Shown one piece after another: positions 34,121-42,353 of a stretch of 64,000 nt of DNA. Under the pieces are notes generated by a model, which had not been told where the DNA came from, made no database searches, and saw only the letters and a program-made list of their open reading frames with translations. A program made the translations under genes and the position numbers. Positions within the stretch are counted from its first letter, which is position 1. Every line of letters starts with the position of its first letter. This DNA is from Bog-473 sp963745175 (lineage in GTDB: Bacteria; Actinomycetota; Acidimicrobiia; Acidimicrobiales; RAAP-2): positions 248,001 to 312,000 of the forward strand of contig CAVUWK010000001.1 of the NCBI GenBank assembly GCA_963745175.1, given 5' to 3'.

Positions 34121-34302
34121 TCGCACGATGACTGCCTCACCCTGACTGACTTCAGGTATCAACCGGCCGGCCACCTTCCGCGACCGTTTCTCCGGCAGCG
34201 CCGTGGGACTGGATGTCTGCCTTGCAGTTGCGCGCGATGCTGGTCGGACCGATCAGATCGAGGGTGGCCGACGAGGCCCCTCACGTCCATGAGGAGCTCC
34301 AC

Positions 34303-34779
34303 ATGCCCGATACCGTCTTTCTGCCCGACCGAATCGAGGTGACCCGGCCTATCCCCGCGCCGCCCGCCGCGATCTTCGACATCTTGCGTAGCCCGGCGGG
34401 CCATGTGGCCATCGACGCCTCCGGGATGCTGCAGGACTTTACCGGCGAGCCGGCGGAGAAAGTGGGTGACACGTTCGTCATCCACATGGACCGCGAGTCG
34501 CTCAATGACGTCCCGCTGGGCAAGTATGACGTGACGGTGCACATCATCGTCTTCGAGCGCGACAAGGAGATCGCGTGGGACCTCGGGCCCGATATTCCGG
34601 TTCCGCACTTCTATGGCTACCGTCTGGATCCCGGTGAGGACGGGGTGACCAACGTGACGTCCTACTACGACTGGTCGAAGGTGAGCGGCGACGTCAAGGA
34701 ACGCTTCCCGATCGTGCCCGAGTCGGCCTTGCGCGCCACGCTCGGAATCCTGGACCGAACGGTCAGAAGTGGCATGTGA
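34303..34779 (+). CDS. SRPBCC (START-like) family protein
   Basis: The 158-residue protein shows the SRPBCC plan: IEVTRPIPAPPAAIFDILRS at the start, a HVAIDASGMLQDFTGEPAE loop, EKVGDTFVIHMD strands, and a C-terminal helix SALRATLGILDRTVRS. Small hydrophobic ligands bind in this fold; examples are aromatase/cyclases and polyketide cyclases. ATG 34303 follows GAGGAG at six bases. It is between the ECF42 unit and the SDR gene, all on the plus strand; the gap to SDR is 204 bases with its own promoter-like element. Role not fixed. Confidence 0.8.
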   Translation: MPDTVFLPDRIEVTRPIPAPPAAIFDILRSPAGHVAIDASGMLQDFTGEPAEKVGDTFVIHMDRESLNDVPLGKYDVTVHIIVFERDKEIAWDLGPDIPVPHFYGYRLDPGEDGVTNVTSYYDWSKVSGDVKERFPIVPESALRATLGILDRTVRSGM

Positions 34780-34892
34780 CCTTCCCCGTCCCGTGCCTCC
34801 AGATGTCAACCCCCACGACCTGACCATCGGGCAGGCGTTCTGGCAGGTCACCGCCATTTCGCCGCATGTCACCGGGTGAGGAGGTTGACGGT

Positions 34893-34920
34893 TTGACACG
34901 CCGGGGCGCCGTTGTAATCG
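34893..34920 (+). promoter_or_regulatory. Possible sigma-70 promoter of SDR-monooxygenase-esterase unit
   Basis: TTGACA (34893-34898) and TAATCG (34915-34920) are separated by 16 bases, 64 bases before the SDR start. The -35 is perfect; the -10 is moderate. Confidence 0.4.
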
Positions 34921-34983
34921 TCTCGCCCGGACCACCGCCCGCCGGCGGCAGGTTCCCGACGAGTGCGAGAGGACGGCTGGACC

Positions 34984-35886
34984 ATGTTGCAGGACAGAGT
35001 GGCGGTTATCACCGGGGCGGGACGCGGCATCGGCCGCGAGCACGCGCTCCTGTTCGCCTCGCTCGGGGCCAAGGTCGTCGTCAACGACCTGGGCGGAGCG
35101 GTCGACGGCTCGGGTGCCGACATCTCCGCCGCGCAGTCGGTGGTCGACGAGATCACCGCGGCCGGCGGCCAGGCCGTGGCCAACACGGACAGCGTGAGCT
35201 CGTTCGACGGGGCGAAGGCGATGGTCGACCAGGCCGTCTCTTCGTTCGGCGACCTGCACGTCGTCGTCAACAACGCCGGCATTCTGCGGGACCGGATGCT
35301 CGTGTCCATGAGCGAGCAGGAGTTCGACGACGTGATCGCGGTGCACCTCAAGGGCACGTTCAACCTGACCCGGCATGCGGCCGACGTGTGGCGGGACGCG
35401 GCCAAGGCGGGAACGATCACCGACCGGGCGATCGTGAACACCAGTTCGGGTGCCGGGTTGCACGGCAACGTCGGCCAGACCAACTACTCGGCGGCCAAAG
35501 CGGGGATCGCGGCCATGACGGTCGTCAACGCCATGGAGCTGAACCGCTACGGCGTGCGGGCCAACTGCATCGCCCCGGTGGCCCGGACGCGGCTCACCAT
35601 GCAGACGCCCGGGATGGGCGAGTCGATGCAGCAGCACCTGTTCGACCCCGAGAACGTCTCGCCGCTCGTCGCGGTGCTGGCATCGGAGGGCTGTCCCTTC
35701 AACGGCCAGGTCTTCAGCGTGTACGGGGGGTCCGTCGGGATCTACGCGGGGTGGTCCATTGCCGACTCCGTGGAGACGGACGACCGCTGGACCGCCGACA
35801 GCCTGGCGACCGCCATGGACAAGCTGCCCCGGACCGTCGAGGTGAACAGCCAGATCACGGAGCTCGGGAAGCACATGGGCCGTTAG
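34984..35886 (+). CDS. Short-chain dehydrogenase, 3-oxoacyl reductase/MFE-like
   Basis: The 300-residue SDR has AVITGAGRGIGREHALLFAS for cofactor, VVVNNAGILRDRMLVSM, and the catalytic Ser, Tyr and Lys in NTSSGAGLHGN and TNYSAAKAGIA. VVVNDLGGAVDGSGAD after strand two is typical of the multifunctional beta-oxidation type 2 subgroup and of many steroid and terpene alcohol dehydrogenases. It is 65 bases upstream of the monooxygenase gene, followed by an esterase, so alcohol oxidation before ring or chain oxygen insertion is a sensible hypothesis. Start ATG 34984 chosen; ATG 34963 is in frame. Confidence 0.85.
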   Translation: MLQDRVAVITGAGRGIGREHALLFASLGAKVVVNDLGGAVDGSGADISAAQSVVDEITAAGGQAVANTDSVSSFDGAKAMVDQAVSSFGDLHVVVNNAGILRDRMLVSMSEQEFDDVIAVHLKGTFNLTRHAADVWRDAAKAGTITDRAIVNTSSGAGLHGNVGQTNYSAAKAGIAAMTVVNAMELNRYGVRANCIAPVARTRLTMQTPGMGESMQQHLFDPENVSPLVAVLASEGCPFNGQVFSVYGGSVGIYAGWSIADSVETDDRWTADSLATAMDKLPRTVEVNSQITELGKHMGR

Positions 35887-35951
35887 CACCGACCGGGGCC
35901 GGGGCCCTGTCGGTGACGGCCCGCCGCGACCTCCTGCGTAGAGTCATCGGC

Positions 35952-37888
35952 ATGGGTGGGGACGAACCGGTCAGGGCGGCGCCGGAGGGGGCGGGCCTCG
36001 ACGACGTGGCGCGCCTGCAGGCGGCCTGCGCGGCGGCGGACGTGCACCCACTCCTCTGCGCGGTGGCGCACCGCACCGGGGACCTGTCGCTGCTGCGAGA
36101 CGACTACGCGCCCGACCAGCAACAGCTGCTCGTACCAGGGCGCGGCCTCGGGCCCGAGCAGGAGTCCGCGGCGCGGGCGCTCGCCGCCGCGGCATTGTTG
36201 GACCACGCTGGCGTCGGGCCGGCCCGACCACGACCTGGCGCCCGAGGAGCGGCGGCGTGTCTTCGGGTTCCTGGTCGGCGGCTCCGGCGCCGCCGAGCAC
36301 TGGGAAGGCTTCTTGACCGAGGAGCTCGCGCTGGAGGGGAGCGACCCGCGCGAGCCCTCGTGGCGCACCACCGACGTCGACGGATCCTTCCGGTGCGCCG
36401 TCATCGGGGCGGGGGCCTCGGGCCTGGCGGCGGCGCACCGGCTGCGTCAGGCCGGCGTCGCCGTCACGGTGTTCGAGAAGAACGGCGACGTGGGCGGCAC
36501 CTGGCTGGAGAACGTCTACCCGGGCTGCCGCGTCGACGTGCCCAACCAGCTCTACAGCTTTTCCTTCGCGCAGACGAACGACTGGGTGTCGCGCTTCTCG
36601 GCGCAGCCCGACCTGCTGGCCTACCTGCAGGCGACGGCCAAGGACCTGGAGTTGGGGGACTGCATCCGCTTCCGGAGCGAGGTGACCGAGGCTCGCTTCG
36701 ACGACACCGCCCGGGAGTGGTCGTTGACCGTGCGGGCCGCCGACGGTACCGAGGTGACCGAGGTGGTCGACGGGATCGTGTGCGCGGTCGGACAGCTCAA
36801 CCGCCCGTCCTTTCCGGCCATCGACGGCCAGGAGCGCTTCGCGGGCCCGACCTTCCACTCGGCGGCCTGGGACGACACGGTGGAGCTCGCCGGACGGCGC
36901 GTGGCGGTCATCGGGACGGGCGCCAGTGCGGCGCAGTTCGTCCCCTGCCTGGCGGGGGAGGTGGGCCACCTCGACGTCTACCAGCGCACCCCGCCCTGGC
37001 TCCTGCCGACGGACAACTACGGCGATCCGTTTCCGCCCGAATTCCATGACCTGTTGCGGTTGCTGCCGAATTACGGGCGCTGGGACAGGCTCTGGCAGTT
37101 CTGGCTCATGCACGAGGGCCTGCTGGTCGCCGCCCGGGTCGACCCTCGGTGGGACGAACACACCGAAGCAGTGAGCGCCGAGAACGACTTCGTGCGGTCG
37201 ATGTTGCTCGACGTCCTGCGGGCTCAGGTCTCCGACGATGCCCTCTTCGAGAAGATGGTCCCGCACTTCCCGCCGTTCGCCAAGCGAGCCCTACGCGACG
37301 ACGGGCGCTGGGCGGCGGCGCTGGGCCGCTCCGACGTCGACCTCGTGACGACGCCGATCGCCGAGATCACCCCGCACGGGGTGCGCACGGCGGACGGCGA
37401 GGAGCACCCGGCGGATGTGCTGATCTACGGCTCGGGGTTCAGCGCGTCGGCCTTCGTCGCGCCCATGCGGGTGTTCGGGTCGGGCGGCGTGGAGCTGAAC
37501 GAGGAGTGGGGCGGGGACGCCCGGGCCTACCTCGGCCTGACGGTGCCCGGTTTCCCCAATTTCTTCCTGCTCTACGGGCCCAACACCAACCTGGTCATCA
37601 ACGGCAGCATTCTGATCATGGTCGAGTGCCAGGTGCGCTACGCCGTCGAGGCGATCGGCCGCCTGCTCCGCGGTGGGCACCGGACCATGTCGTGTCGGCG
37701 CGACGTGCACGAGCGCTACGGCCGCGAGATGGAGGAGGGCAACGCGCTCGATGGTCTGGGGGGTGGCCGACGTGCCCACCTGGTACCGCAACGAGCACGG
37801 GCGCGTCACCCAGAACTGGCCCTTCGACCTGCACACGTACTGGGCCCGCACGCGGGAGCCCGATCTGGCCGACTACGAGCTCGGTTGA
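35952..37888 (+). pseudogene. Baeyer-Villiger-type flavin monooxygenase, two frameshifts
   Basis: Three frames carry one protein. Frame one (MGGDEPVRAAPEG to ALAAAALLDHAG) gives the helical N-terminal part. Frame two, from about 36210 to 37745, has FAD motif VIGAGASGLAAAHRL, NADP motif VIGTGASAAQFVP, and the BVMO fingerprint FAGPTFHSAAWD (FxGxxxHxxxWD) at 36838-36873. Frame three finishes with MVWGVADVPTWYRNEHGRVT and ends at 37888. Each shift is repaired by removing one base (near 36213 and 37749). A BVMO makes esters from ketones with NADPH and oxygen. The next gene is an esterase. GTG 35910 is an alternative start. Confidence 0.85.
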
Positions 37889-37896
37889 CGCCCGGG

Positions 37897-38793
37897 GTGC
37901 CCAGCAAGGAGCTGACCGAGATCCTCGCCCTCGTCCCGCCCGACTTCGCCGACCCCGAGGCCGACTACCGGGCGGTGCGGGCGATGATGGCGCCGTTCCA
38001 CGGGCACCCCGTGCCCGCCCACGTCACGGTGACCGAGGTCGAGCTGGGCGGGGTGCGCTGCGCCTGGTACGAGGATGCCCGCCGGCCCCGGCGCGACCGG
38101 GTCGTCTTCCACTGCCACGGCGGCGGTCTCGTCTCGTGCCCGCTCGGTGACTACCACTTCTACGGGGCCATGCTGGCCGAGCAGCTCGAGGCCCGCGTGG
38201 TGATGGCGGACTACCGCCTGGCCCCCGAGCACCCCTTTCCCGCCGCGCACCGCGACTGCCTCGCCGCCTACCGCGCCCTGCTGGACGGCGGTACCGACCC
38301 GGCCCGCGTGGTGGTCAGCGGGGACTCGTGCGGCGGCCTGCTCGGGCTGGGCACGCTCCTCGCGGCGCGTGACGAGGGTCTGGCGCCGCCCGCCTGCTTC
38401 GTGTCGATCTCGGGCTGGTTCGACGTGTCGGTGCCCGCCCCCGTCGAGACCGCCGGGAGCGGGCGCGACCCGTTCCTCACCGCGGCGTGGGTCCGCCACC
38501 GGGGGCGGGACTACGCGGCGGGGCGTCTGTCCCTCGACGACCCGCGGCTCTCGCCGGTCTACGCCGACCTGGCGGGCCTGCCGCCGCTCTACCTTCCGGC
38601 CGGGCAGTACGACACCCTGCGGGTGGGGACCGAGGCGCTGGCGCAGGCGGCCCTGGACGCCGGGGTGGCGGTGACGGCCGAGTCCTGGCCGGGCATGGTG
38701 CACGGCTGGCAGGGTCTGGTCACCGCCGGCGTGCCCGAGGCTGCCGCGGCCTTCGCCCGGGCCCGCACGTATCTCGATGACGTCGGGGCGTGA
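37897..38793 (+). CDS. Alpha/beta-hydrolase, HSL-type carboxylesterase
   Basis: The 298-residue protein has the hormone-sensitive lipase signature HCHGGGLVSC (oxyanion HGGG), the nucleophile in VVVSGDSCGGLLGL, the acid in GQYDTLRVGTE, and the His in GMVHGWQGL. Ester hydrolysis in the cytosol is expected. Its start lies nine bases after the BVMO stop; TTG 37885 overlapping the stop is an alternative. Together with the SDR and BVMO it forms a classic ketone-to-ester-to-acid-plus-alcohol cassette. It looks fused to the BVMO only because of the upstream frameshifts. Convergent with the ECF41 gene, three bases apart. Confidence 0.85.
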   Translation: MPSKELTEILALVPPDFADPEADYRAVRAMMAPFHGHPVPAHVTVTEVELGGVRCAWYEDARRPRRDRVVFHCHGGGLVSCPLGDYHFYGAMLAEQLEARVVMADYRLAPEHPFPAAHRDCLAAYRALLDGGTDPARVVVSGDSCGGLLGLGTLLAARDEGLAPPACFVSISGWFDVSVPAPVETAGSGRDPFLTAAWVRHRGRDYAAGRLSLDDPRLSPVYADLAGLPPLYLPAGQYDTLRVGTEALAQAALDAGVAVTAESWPGMVHGWQGLVTAGVPEAAAAFARARTYLDDVGA

Positions 38794-38796
38794 CGC

Positions 38797-39684
38797 TCAG
38801 CTGCCGAGGACCGTCAGGTCGAGCGCGCGCAGGCGATCCGGGTCGGCCAGGATGTCGAGGGCGACGATCTTCCCCCCGCGCACGGTGAAGGCGCCGACGG
38901 AGAACGCGATCCCATCGCGTGTCGTGACGGCTCCCGCGACGCCGTTCACCAGCGCCGGCTGGGTCAGCACGCCGAGCTGCGAGAACACCAGCGCCTGGCG
39001 CGCCACTGCCTCCGCGCCGCGGACCTCGCCGAACGCGCCGGCCGGCACGAATCCCTGGTCGGCGCGGACCACGACGTCGGGGTCGAGCACGGCCAGCAGC
39101 GCGTCGAAGTCCCCGTTTCGCGCGGCGGCCAGGAAGGCGTCGACCACCTCGCGCTGGCGCTCAAGGTCGGCGTCGGGCAGGGTGGGCGGCTGACCCTGGA
39201 CGCGCCGGCGGGCGCGGCTGGCCAGCTGGCGGGCCGCCTCGGGGGAGCGCTCGACGATCGGGGCGATCTCGTCGAAGGGGACGGCGAAGATGTCGTGCAG
39301 GACGAAGGCCAGCCGCTCCGCCGGCGTGAGGGTGTCGAGCACGACGAGGAGAGCCACGCCGACGGAGTCGGCGAGGAGCGCCTCGTGCTCGGGGTCGGTC
39401 CCACCGGGGTGGTCCAGGATCACGTCCGGCATGTGGGGACCCGCCGACTCCTCGCGCCGGGCGCGCCGGGCGCGCAGGATGTTCAGCGCCACCCGGGACA
39501 CCACGGTGGTCAGCCAGGCACGCACGTTCTCGACGTCCGCCGTGTCGGTCCGGTCGAAGCGGACCCAGGCCTCCTGGACGGCATCGTCCGCCTCGGCGAG
39601 CGAGCCGAGCATGCGGTAGGCCACGGCGCGCAGGTGGGGCCGGTGCTCCTCGAAGCGCTCGGTCTTGTGGTCCTGGTCGTCCAT
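38797..39684 (-). CDS. ECF41-group RNA polymerase sigma factor with SnoaL-like C-terminus
   Basis: Region 2 is HLRAVAYRMLGSLAEADDAV and VRAWLTTVVSRVALN, region 4 is LTPAERLAFVLHDIFAVPFD and ERSPEAARQLASRARRRV. The last 120 residues form a SnoaL-like domain with DPDVVVRADQG and end in ILADPDRLRALDL, the NPDKL-type motif that modulates ECF41 activity. Length 295 is normal. ECF41 has no anti-sigma; the C-terminus plays that role. A TGTCACA promoter of ECF41 type precedes it. The usual oxidoreductase/decarboxylase partner is not directly adjacent. ATG 39684 has GGAGG seven bases upstream. Confidence 0.9.
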   Translation of the reverse strand: MDDQDHKTERFEEHRPHLRAVAYRMLGSLAEADDAVQEAWVRFDRTDTADVENVRAWLTTVVSRVALNILRARRARREESAGPHMPDVILDHPGGTDPEHEALLADSVGVALLVVLDTLTPAERLAFVLHDIFAVPFDEIAPIVERSPEAARQLASRARRRVQGQPPTLPDADLERQREVVDAFLAAARNGDFDALLAVLDPDVVVRADQGFVPAGAFGEVRGAEAVARQALVFSQLGVLTQPALVNGVAGAVTTRDGIAFSVGAFTVRGGKIVALDILADPDRLRALDLTVLGS

Positions 39685-39721
39685 CGGTCAGCGTCCTCCC
39701 GCGTCCGGTCTCATACCCAGA

Positions 39722-39748
39722 GACCCATCGCGCCCGGGAGATGTGACA
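39722..39748 (-). promoter_or_regulatory. ECF41-type promoter (TGTCACA-N16-GGTC)
   Basis: On the minus strand TGTCACA (39748-39742) is followed after 16 bases by GGTC (39725-39722). The published ECF41 consensus is TGTCACA-N16-CGTC, so seven of seven and three of four positions match. It lies 37 bases before the sigma gene start, suggesting autoregulation. Confidence 0.55.
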
Positions 39749-39808
39749 CGGCCGGCAGTGGCCGGCATGGCCCGGCAGCGGCGCTGGTGGACCGGGCCGA
39801 CCGGGTGG

Positions 39809-40603
39809 TCAGCTGACGACGTCGATGGGCGTGCCGGCGGGGATCACCGACAACTGGGCCAGGTCGGCGTCGTGGAGCCGGATGCACCCGTGCGAGATGG
39901 CGGCTCCGGTCGTGCCGATCAGCGAGTCGTCGTAGGAGTCGATCGGCCCGTGGATGCCGATGATGGCGTCCCCCGAGTTCTCCCAGTCCGTGATGGTGTC
40001 GGAGTGGTCCGACGTGACGAGGACGAAGGGTCCGTACCCGGGCCCGGGCGACGGGTACTGCATCGGCATGAAGTAGTGACCGGTCGGGGTGGGGTCATCG
40101 GGCGCGCCGACACCGGCCGGAAAGTCGAAGATGAGCCCGCCGTTGTCGAAGACCTGGAGGTGCATGGTGGTGAGATTGACCACGATGTCGTACGGGGTGC
40201 TCGACAGGGAGACGTCGCTCTGGTGCACCCAGATCGTCGAGCCGTTGGGGCGTTGCGCCAGGCGGACGTCGAGCCATCCCGGCTCGGTCGTGATCACGGG
40301 CAGGACGGAGGGGTAGCCGTACCACGTGCCCGGCACGGTCATGTCGGGTGCGGCCGATTCGGGCGACGCGTAGCCGGGGATGGAGCCGTTCGTCGTGGCC
40401 ACCAGTGTGCTCGCCGGGGCGGTGGGGCCGGGCGGCGCCGTGGTGGTCGTGGTCGTCGCCGCGACGGCGGCGTGGTGGGTGCCGGTCGGGGCGGCCGGGG
40501 TGCCGGAGAAGACGCCGAGGGCGGCGACCACGAGCGCGGCGACAGCCACGGCCATCACCCCTGATCCCACCAGGACACCGATCCGCCGCCGACCCAGATC
40601 CAT
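39809..40603 (-). CDS. L,D-transpeptidase (YkuD/ErfK type), exported
   Basis: The 264-residue protein has an N-terminal membrane anchor (VLVGSGVMAVAVAALVVAAL), a Thr/Pro linker (ATTTTTTAPPGPTAPAS), an N-terminal beta domain, and a YkuD catalytic domain. The active site is complete: IGIHGPIDSYDDS gives the His and AISHGCIRLHDADL the SHGC Cys and Arg. It crosslinks peptidoglycan by 3-3 bonds or attaches proteins, outside the membrane. ATG 40603 follows GGAGG at five bases. Single gene between ECF41 and RidA. Confidence 0.9.
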   Translation of the reverse strand: MDLGRRRIGVLVGSGVMAVAVAALVVAALGVFSGTPAAPTGTHHAAVAATTTTTTAPPGPTAPASTLVATTNGSIPGYASPESAAPDMTVPGTWYGYPSVLPVITTEPGWLDVRLAQRPNGSTIWVHQSDVSLSSTPYDIVVNLTTMHLQVFDNGGLIFDFPAGVGAPDDPTPTGHYFMPMQYPSPGPGYGPFVLVTSDHSDTITDWENSGDAIIGIHGPIDSYDDSLIGTTGAAISHGCIRLHDADLAQLSVIPAGTPIDVVS

Positions 40604-40676
40604 CCGACCTCCGATGGGGGCCAAGCGTACCGGCCGTCGCGGAGACCGGGTCGCCGGGGGTGGGAGGATGCCGGGA

Positions 40677-41060
40677 ATGGCCGAGCGTCAGCGCATCTCC
40701 TCGGAGTCCCCCTTCGAGCCCACCATCGGCTTCAGCCGGGCGGTCCGGGTGGGCGACCGCGTGCTCGTCTCGGGCACCGGTCCCGTCGTCACCGGCGGCA
40801 TCACGCCCGCGGGCGCGGAGGCCCAGGCGCGGCGGTGCTTCGAGATCATCGAGGCGGCGCTGGGCGAGGCGGGCGCCTCGCTCGACGACGTCGTGCGCAC
40901 CCGCATGTACATCACGTCGGCCGCCGACGGCGACGCCGTCGGTGCGGTGCACGGCGAGCTCCTCGGGCGCGTGCGCCCGGCGGCGAGCATGGTCGTCGTG
41001 GCGGGACTGCTGGACCCCGCCTGGAAGGTGGAGATCGAAGCCGAGGCGGTGCTGTCCTGA
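40677..41060 (+). CDS. RidA (YjgF/YER057c/UK114) family protein
   Basis: The 127-residue protein has the family pattern GFSRAVRVGDRVLVSGTGPV, EAQARRCFEIIEAALGEAGA, and VVRTRMYITSAADGDAV, ending MVVVAGLLDPAWKVEIEAEA. The conserved Arg that binds the carboxylate in RidA (VRTRMYIT) is present. Members deaminate reactive enamines or act on small imines. GGGAGG precedes both ATG 40668 and ATG 40677; the latter has better spacing. Convergent with the serine hydrolase gene, 13 bases apart. Confidence 0.85.
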   Translation: MAERQRISSESPFEPTIGFSRAVRVGDRVLVSGTGPVVTGGITPAGAEAQARRCFEIIEAALGEAGASLDDVVRTRMYITSAADGDAVGAVHGELLGRVRPAASMVVVAGLLDPAWKVEIEAEAVLS

Positions 41061-41073
41061 GAAGCGGTGCTGC

Positions 41074-42210
41074 CTACGAGGCGAGCCCCGCGACGGTGGC
41101 GGCGACGATGTTGGTGCCGCGCAGGTCACCCACGAGGCCCGACTCCATGCGGTTCATGACGTAGCAGACGGAGAGCTCCGCGTCCTGGTCGTTGATGATG
41201 ACCGAGCCGCCGTAGCCGCCCCAGTAACAGGCGTGCGGGCCGAGCGGCATCTCGGGCGGGTTGCTCAGGCCGTAGCCCATGCCCATGCGCTCCTGCACGC
41301 CGAGCACCTTGTCGATCCCGTCGGCCTGCACCTCGAAGATCGGGTCGGTGCCCTCGGCCGAGAGCAGGCGCACGCCGCGGGCCTGGCCCCGGCCGGCGAT
41401 GACCGACTGGATGGCGGCCACCGAGCGGGCGTTGCCCTGGCCGTTGGCGGCGGGGATCTCGGCGCGCCGCCACCATTCGTGATGCGCCATGGTGGCGTCG
41501 AGGGGCGGGTTCATGAACGTCTTGATCATGAGCTCGGAGACCTGGCCCTCCATGGCGGCGACGTCGATCGGCGGCGGCGGGATGACGTTGGACACGCGGT
41601 GGTCCTCGCTCGCCGGGAGGCCGATGAAGAAGTCGGCATCGAGCGGCTTGGCCACCTCGCGGGCGAACCAGGCGCCGATGCTCTCGCCGGTGATGCGGCG
41701 CACGATCTCACCGATGAGGAAGCCCTGGGTCACGGCGTGGTAGCCCGAGCCTTTGCCCGGCTCCCACCACGGCGCCTGGGCGGCCAGGGCGGTGGTGCAC
41801 TTCTCCCAGTTGGCCAGGTCCTCGGCGGTCAGCGGCTCGTCCCAGCCGCTCAGCCCGGCGGTGTGCCCCATGACGTGGCGCACCTCGACCCCCTCCTTGC
41901 CGTTGGCCGCGAACTCCGGCCAGTAGGTGGCGACGGGCGCGTGGAAGTCGAGCTCGCGGCGGTCGTGCAGCATCAGGGCGACGAGGAACGTCATCGTCTT
42001 GGTGGTCGACCACACGTTGGTGATGGTGTCGCGCTCCCAGGGTCGTGTCTTCTCGGCGTCGGCCCAGCCGCCCCAGATGTCGACGACCGGCTCCCCGTGC
42101 AGGAAGACGGCGACGGAGGCACCGAGGTCGGCCCCCGTCTCGAGCTGGTCGGCCAGCGTGGTGCGGACCGGTTCGAAGCGCGGCTCGCAGGTTCCGTGCA
42201 CCTCTGCCAT
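41074..42210 (-). CDS. Beta-lactamase-fold serine hydrolase (class C/EstB-like esterase)
   Basis: The 378-residue protein contains the SxxK motif in VWSTTKTMTFLVALML and HTAGLSGW. The second motif YxN is YHA in KGSGYHAVTQGFLI, and KTG is replaced by WGGYGGSVI, as in EstB-like carboxylesterases and LACTB-type proteins. No signal peptide is visible, so it is probably cytosolic and esterase-like, not a drug-hydrolysing lactamase. ATG 42210 is chosen for length. Its 5-prime side is 143 bases from the FAD oxidoreductase, divergent. Confidence 0.85.
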   Translation of the reverse strand: MAEVHGTCEPRFEPVRTTLADQLETGADLGASVAVFLHGEPVVDIWGGWADAEKTRPWERDTITNVWSTTKTMTFLVALMLHDRRELDFHAPVATYWPEFAANGKEGVEVRHVMGHTAGLSGWDEPLTAEDLANWEKCTTALAAQAPWWEPGKGSGYHAVTQGFLIGEIVRRITGESIGAWFAREVAKPLDADFFIGLPASEDHRVSNVIPPPPIDVAAMEGQVSELMIKTFMNPPLDATMAHHEWWRRAEIPAANGQGNARSVAAIQSVIAGRGQARGVRLLSAEGTDPIFEVQADGIDKVLGVQERMGMGYGLSNPPEMPLGPHACYWGGYGGSVIINDQDAELSVCYVMNRMESGLVGDLRGTNIVAATVAGLAS

Positions 42211-42353
42211 GGGGGACCCCCTTCTCGTGTGGGTGAGCCGGGCGGGACGCATCCGCCGGCCTGCGCAACCTATTGAGCCGGCGGCCGAAGCGCCAGTGGA
42301 GGGCCGGGAGGCCGCGGACGGTTCCCTCGGGGGGCGGTCGATAACGTCGGTTC

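Noticed and set aside
34866..37049. Long plus-strand frame of 727 codons
   Set aside because: Glycine- and arginine-rich, without motifs except a short piece that belongs to the true N-terminus of the monooxygenase; it is a shadow of the SDR and monooxygenase genes.
35956..38793. One 945-residue monooxygenase-esterase fusion
   Set aside because: The first 100 residues and residues around 595-640 are arginine-rich nonsense; normal monooxygenase sequence continues in other frames, ending at 37888. The fusion is produced by two frame breaks.
41074..42210. Beta-lactamase conferring resistance
   Set aside because: SxxK is present but YxN and KTG are altered and there is no signal peptide; an esterase is more likely.
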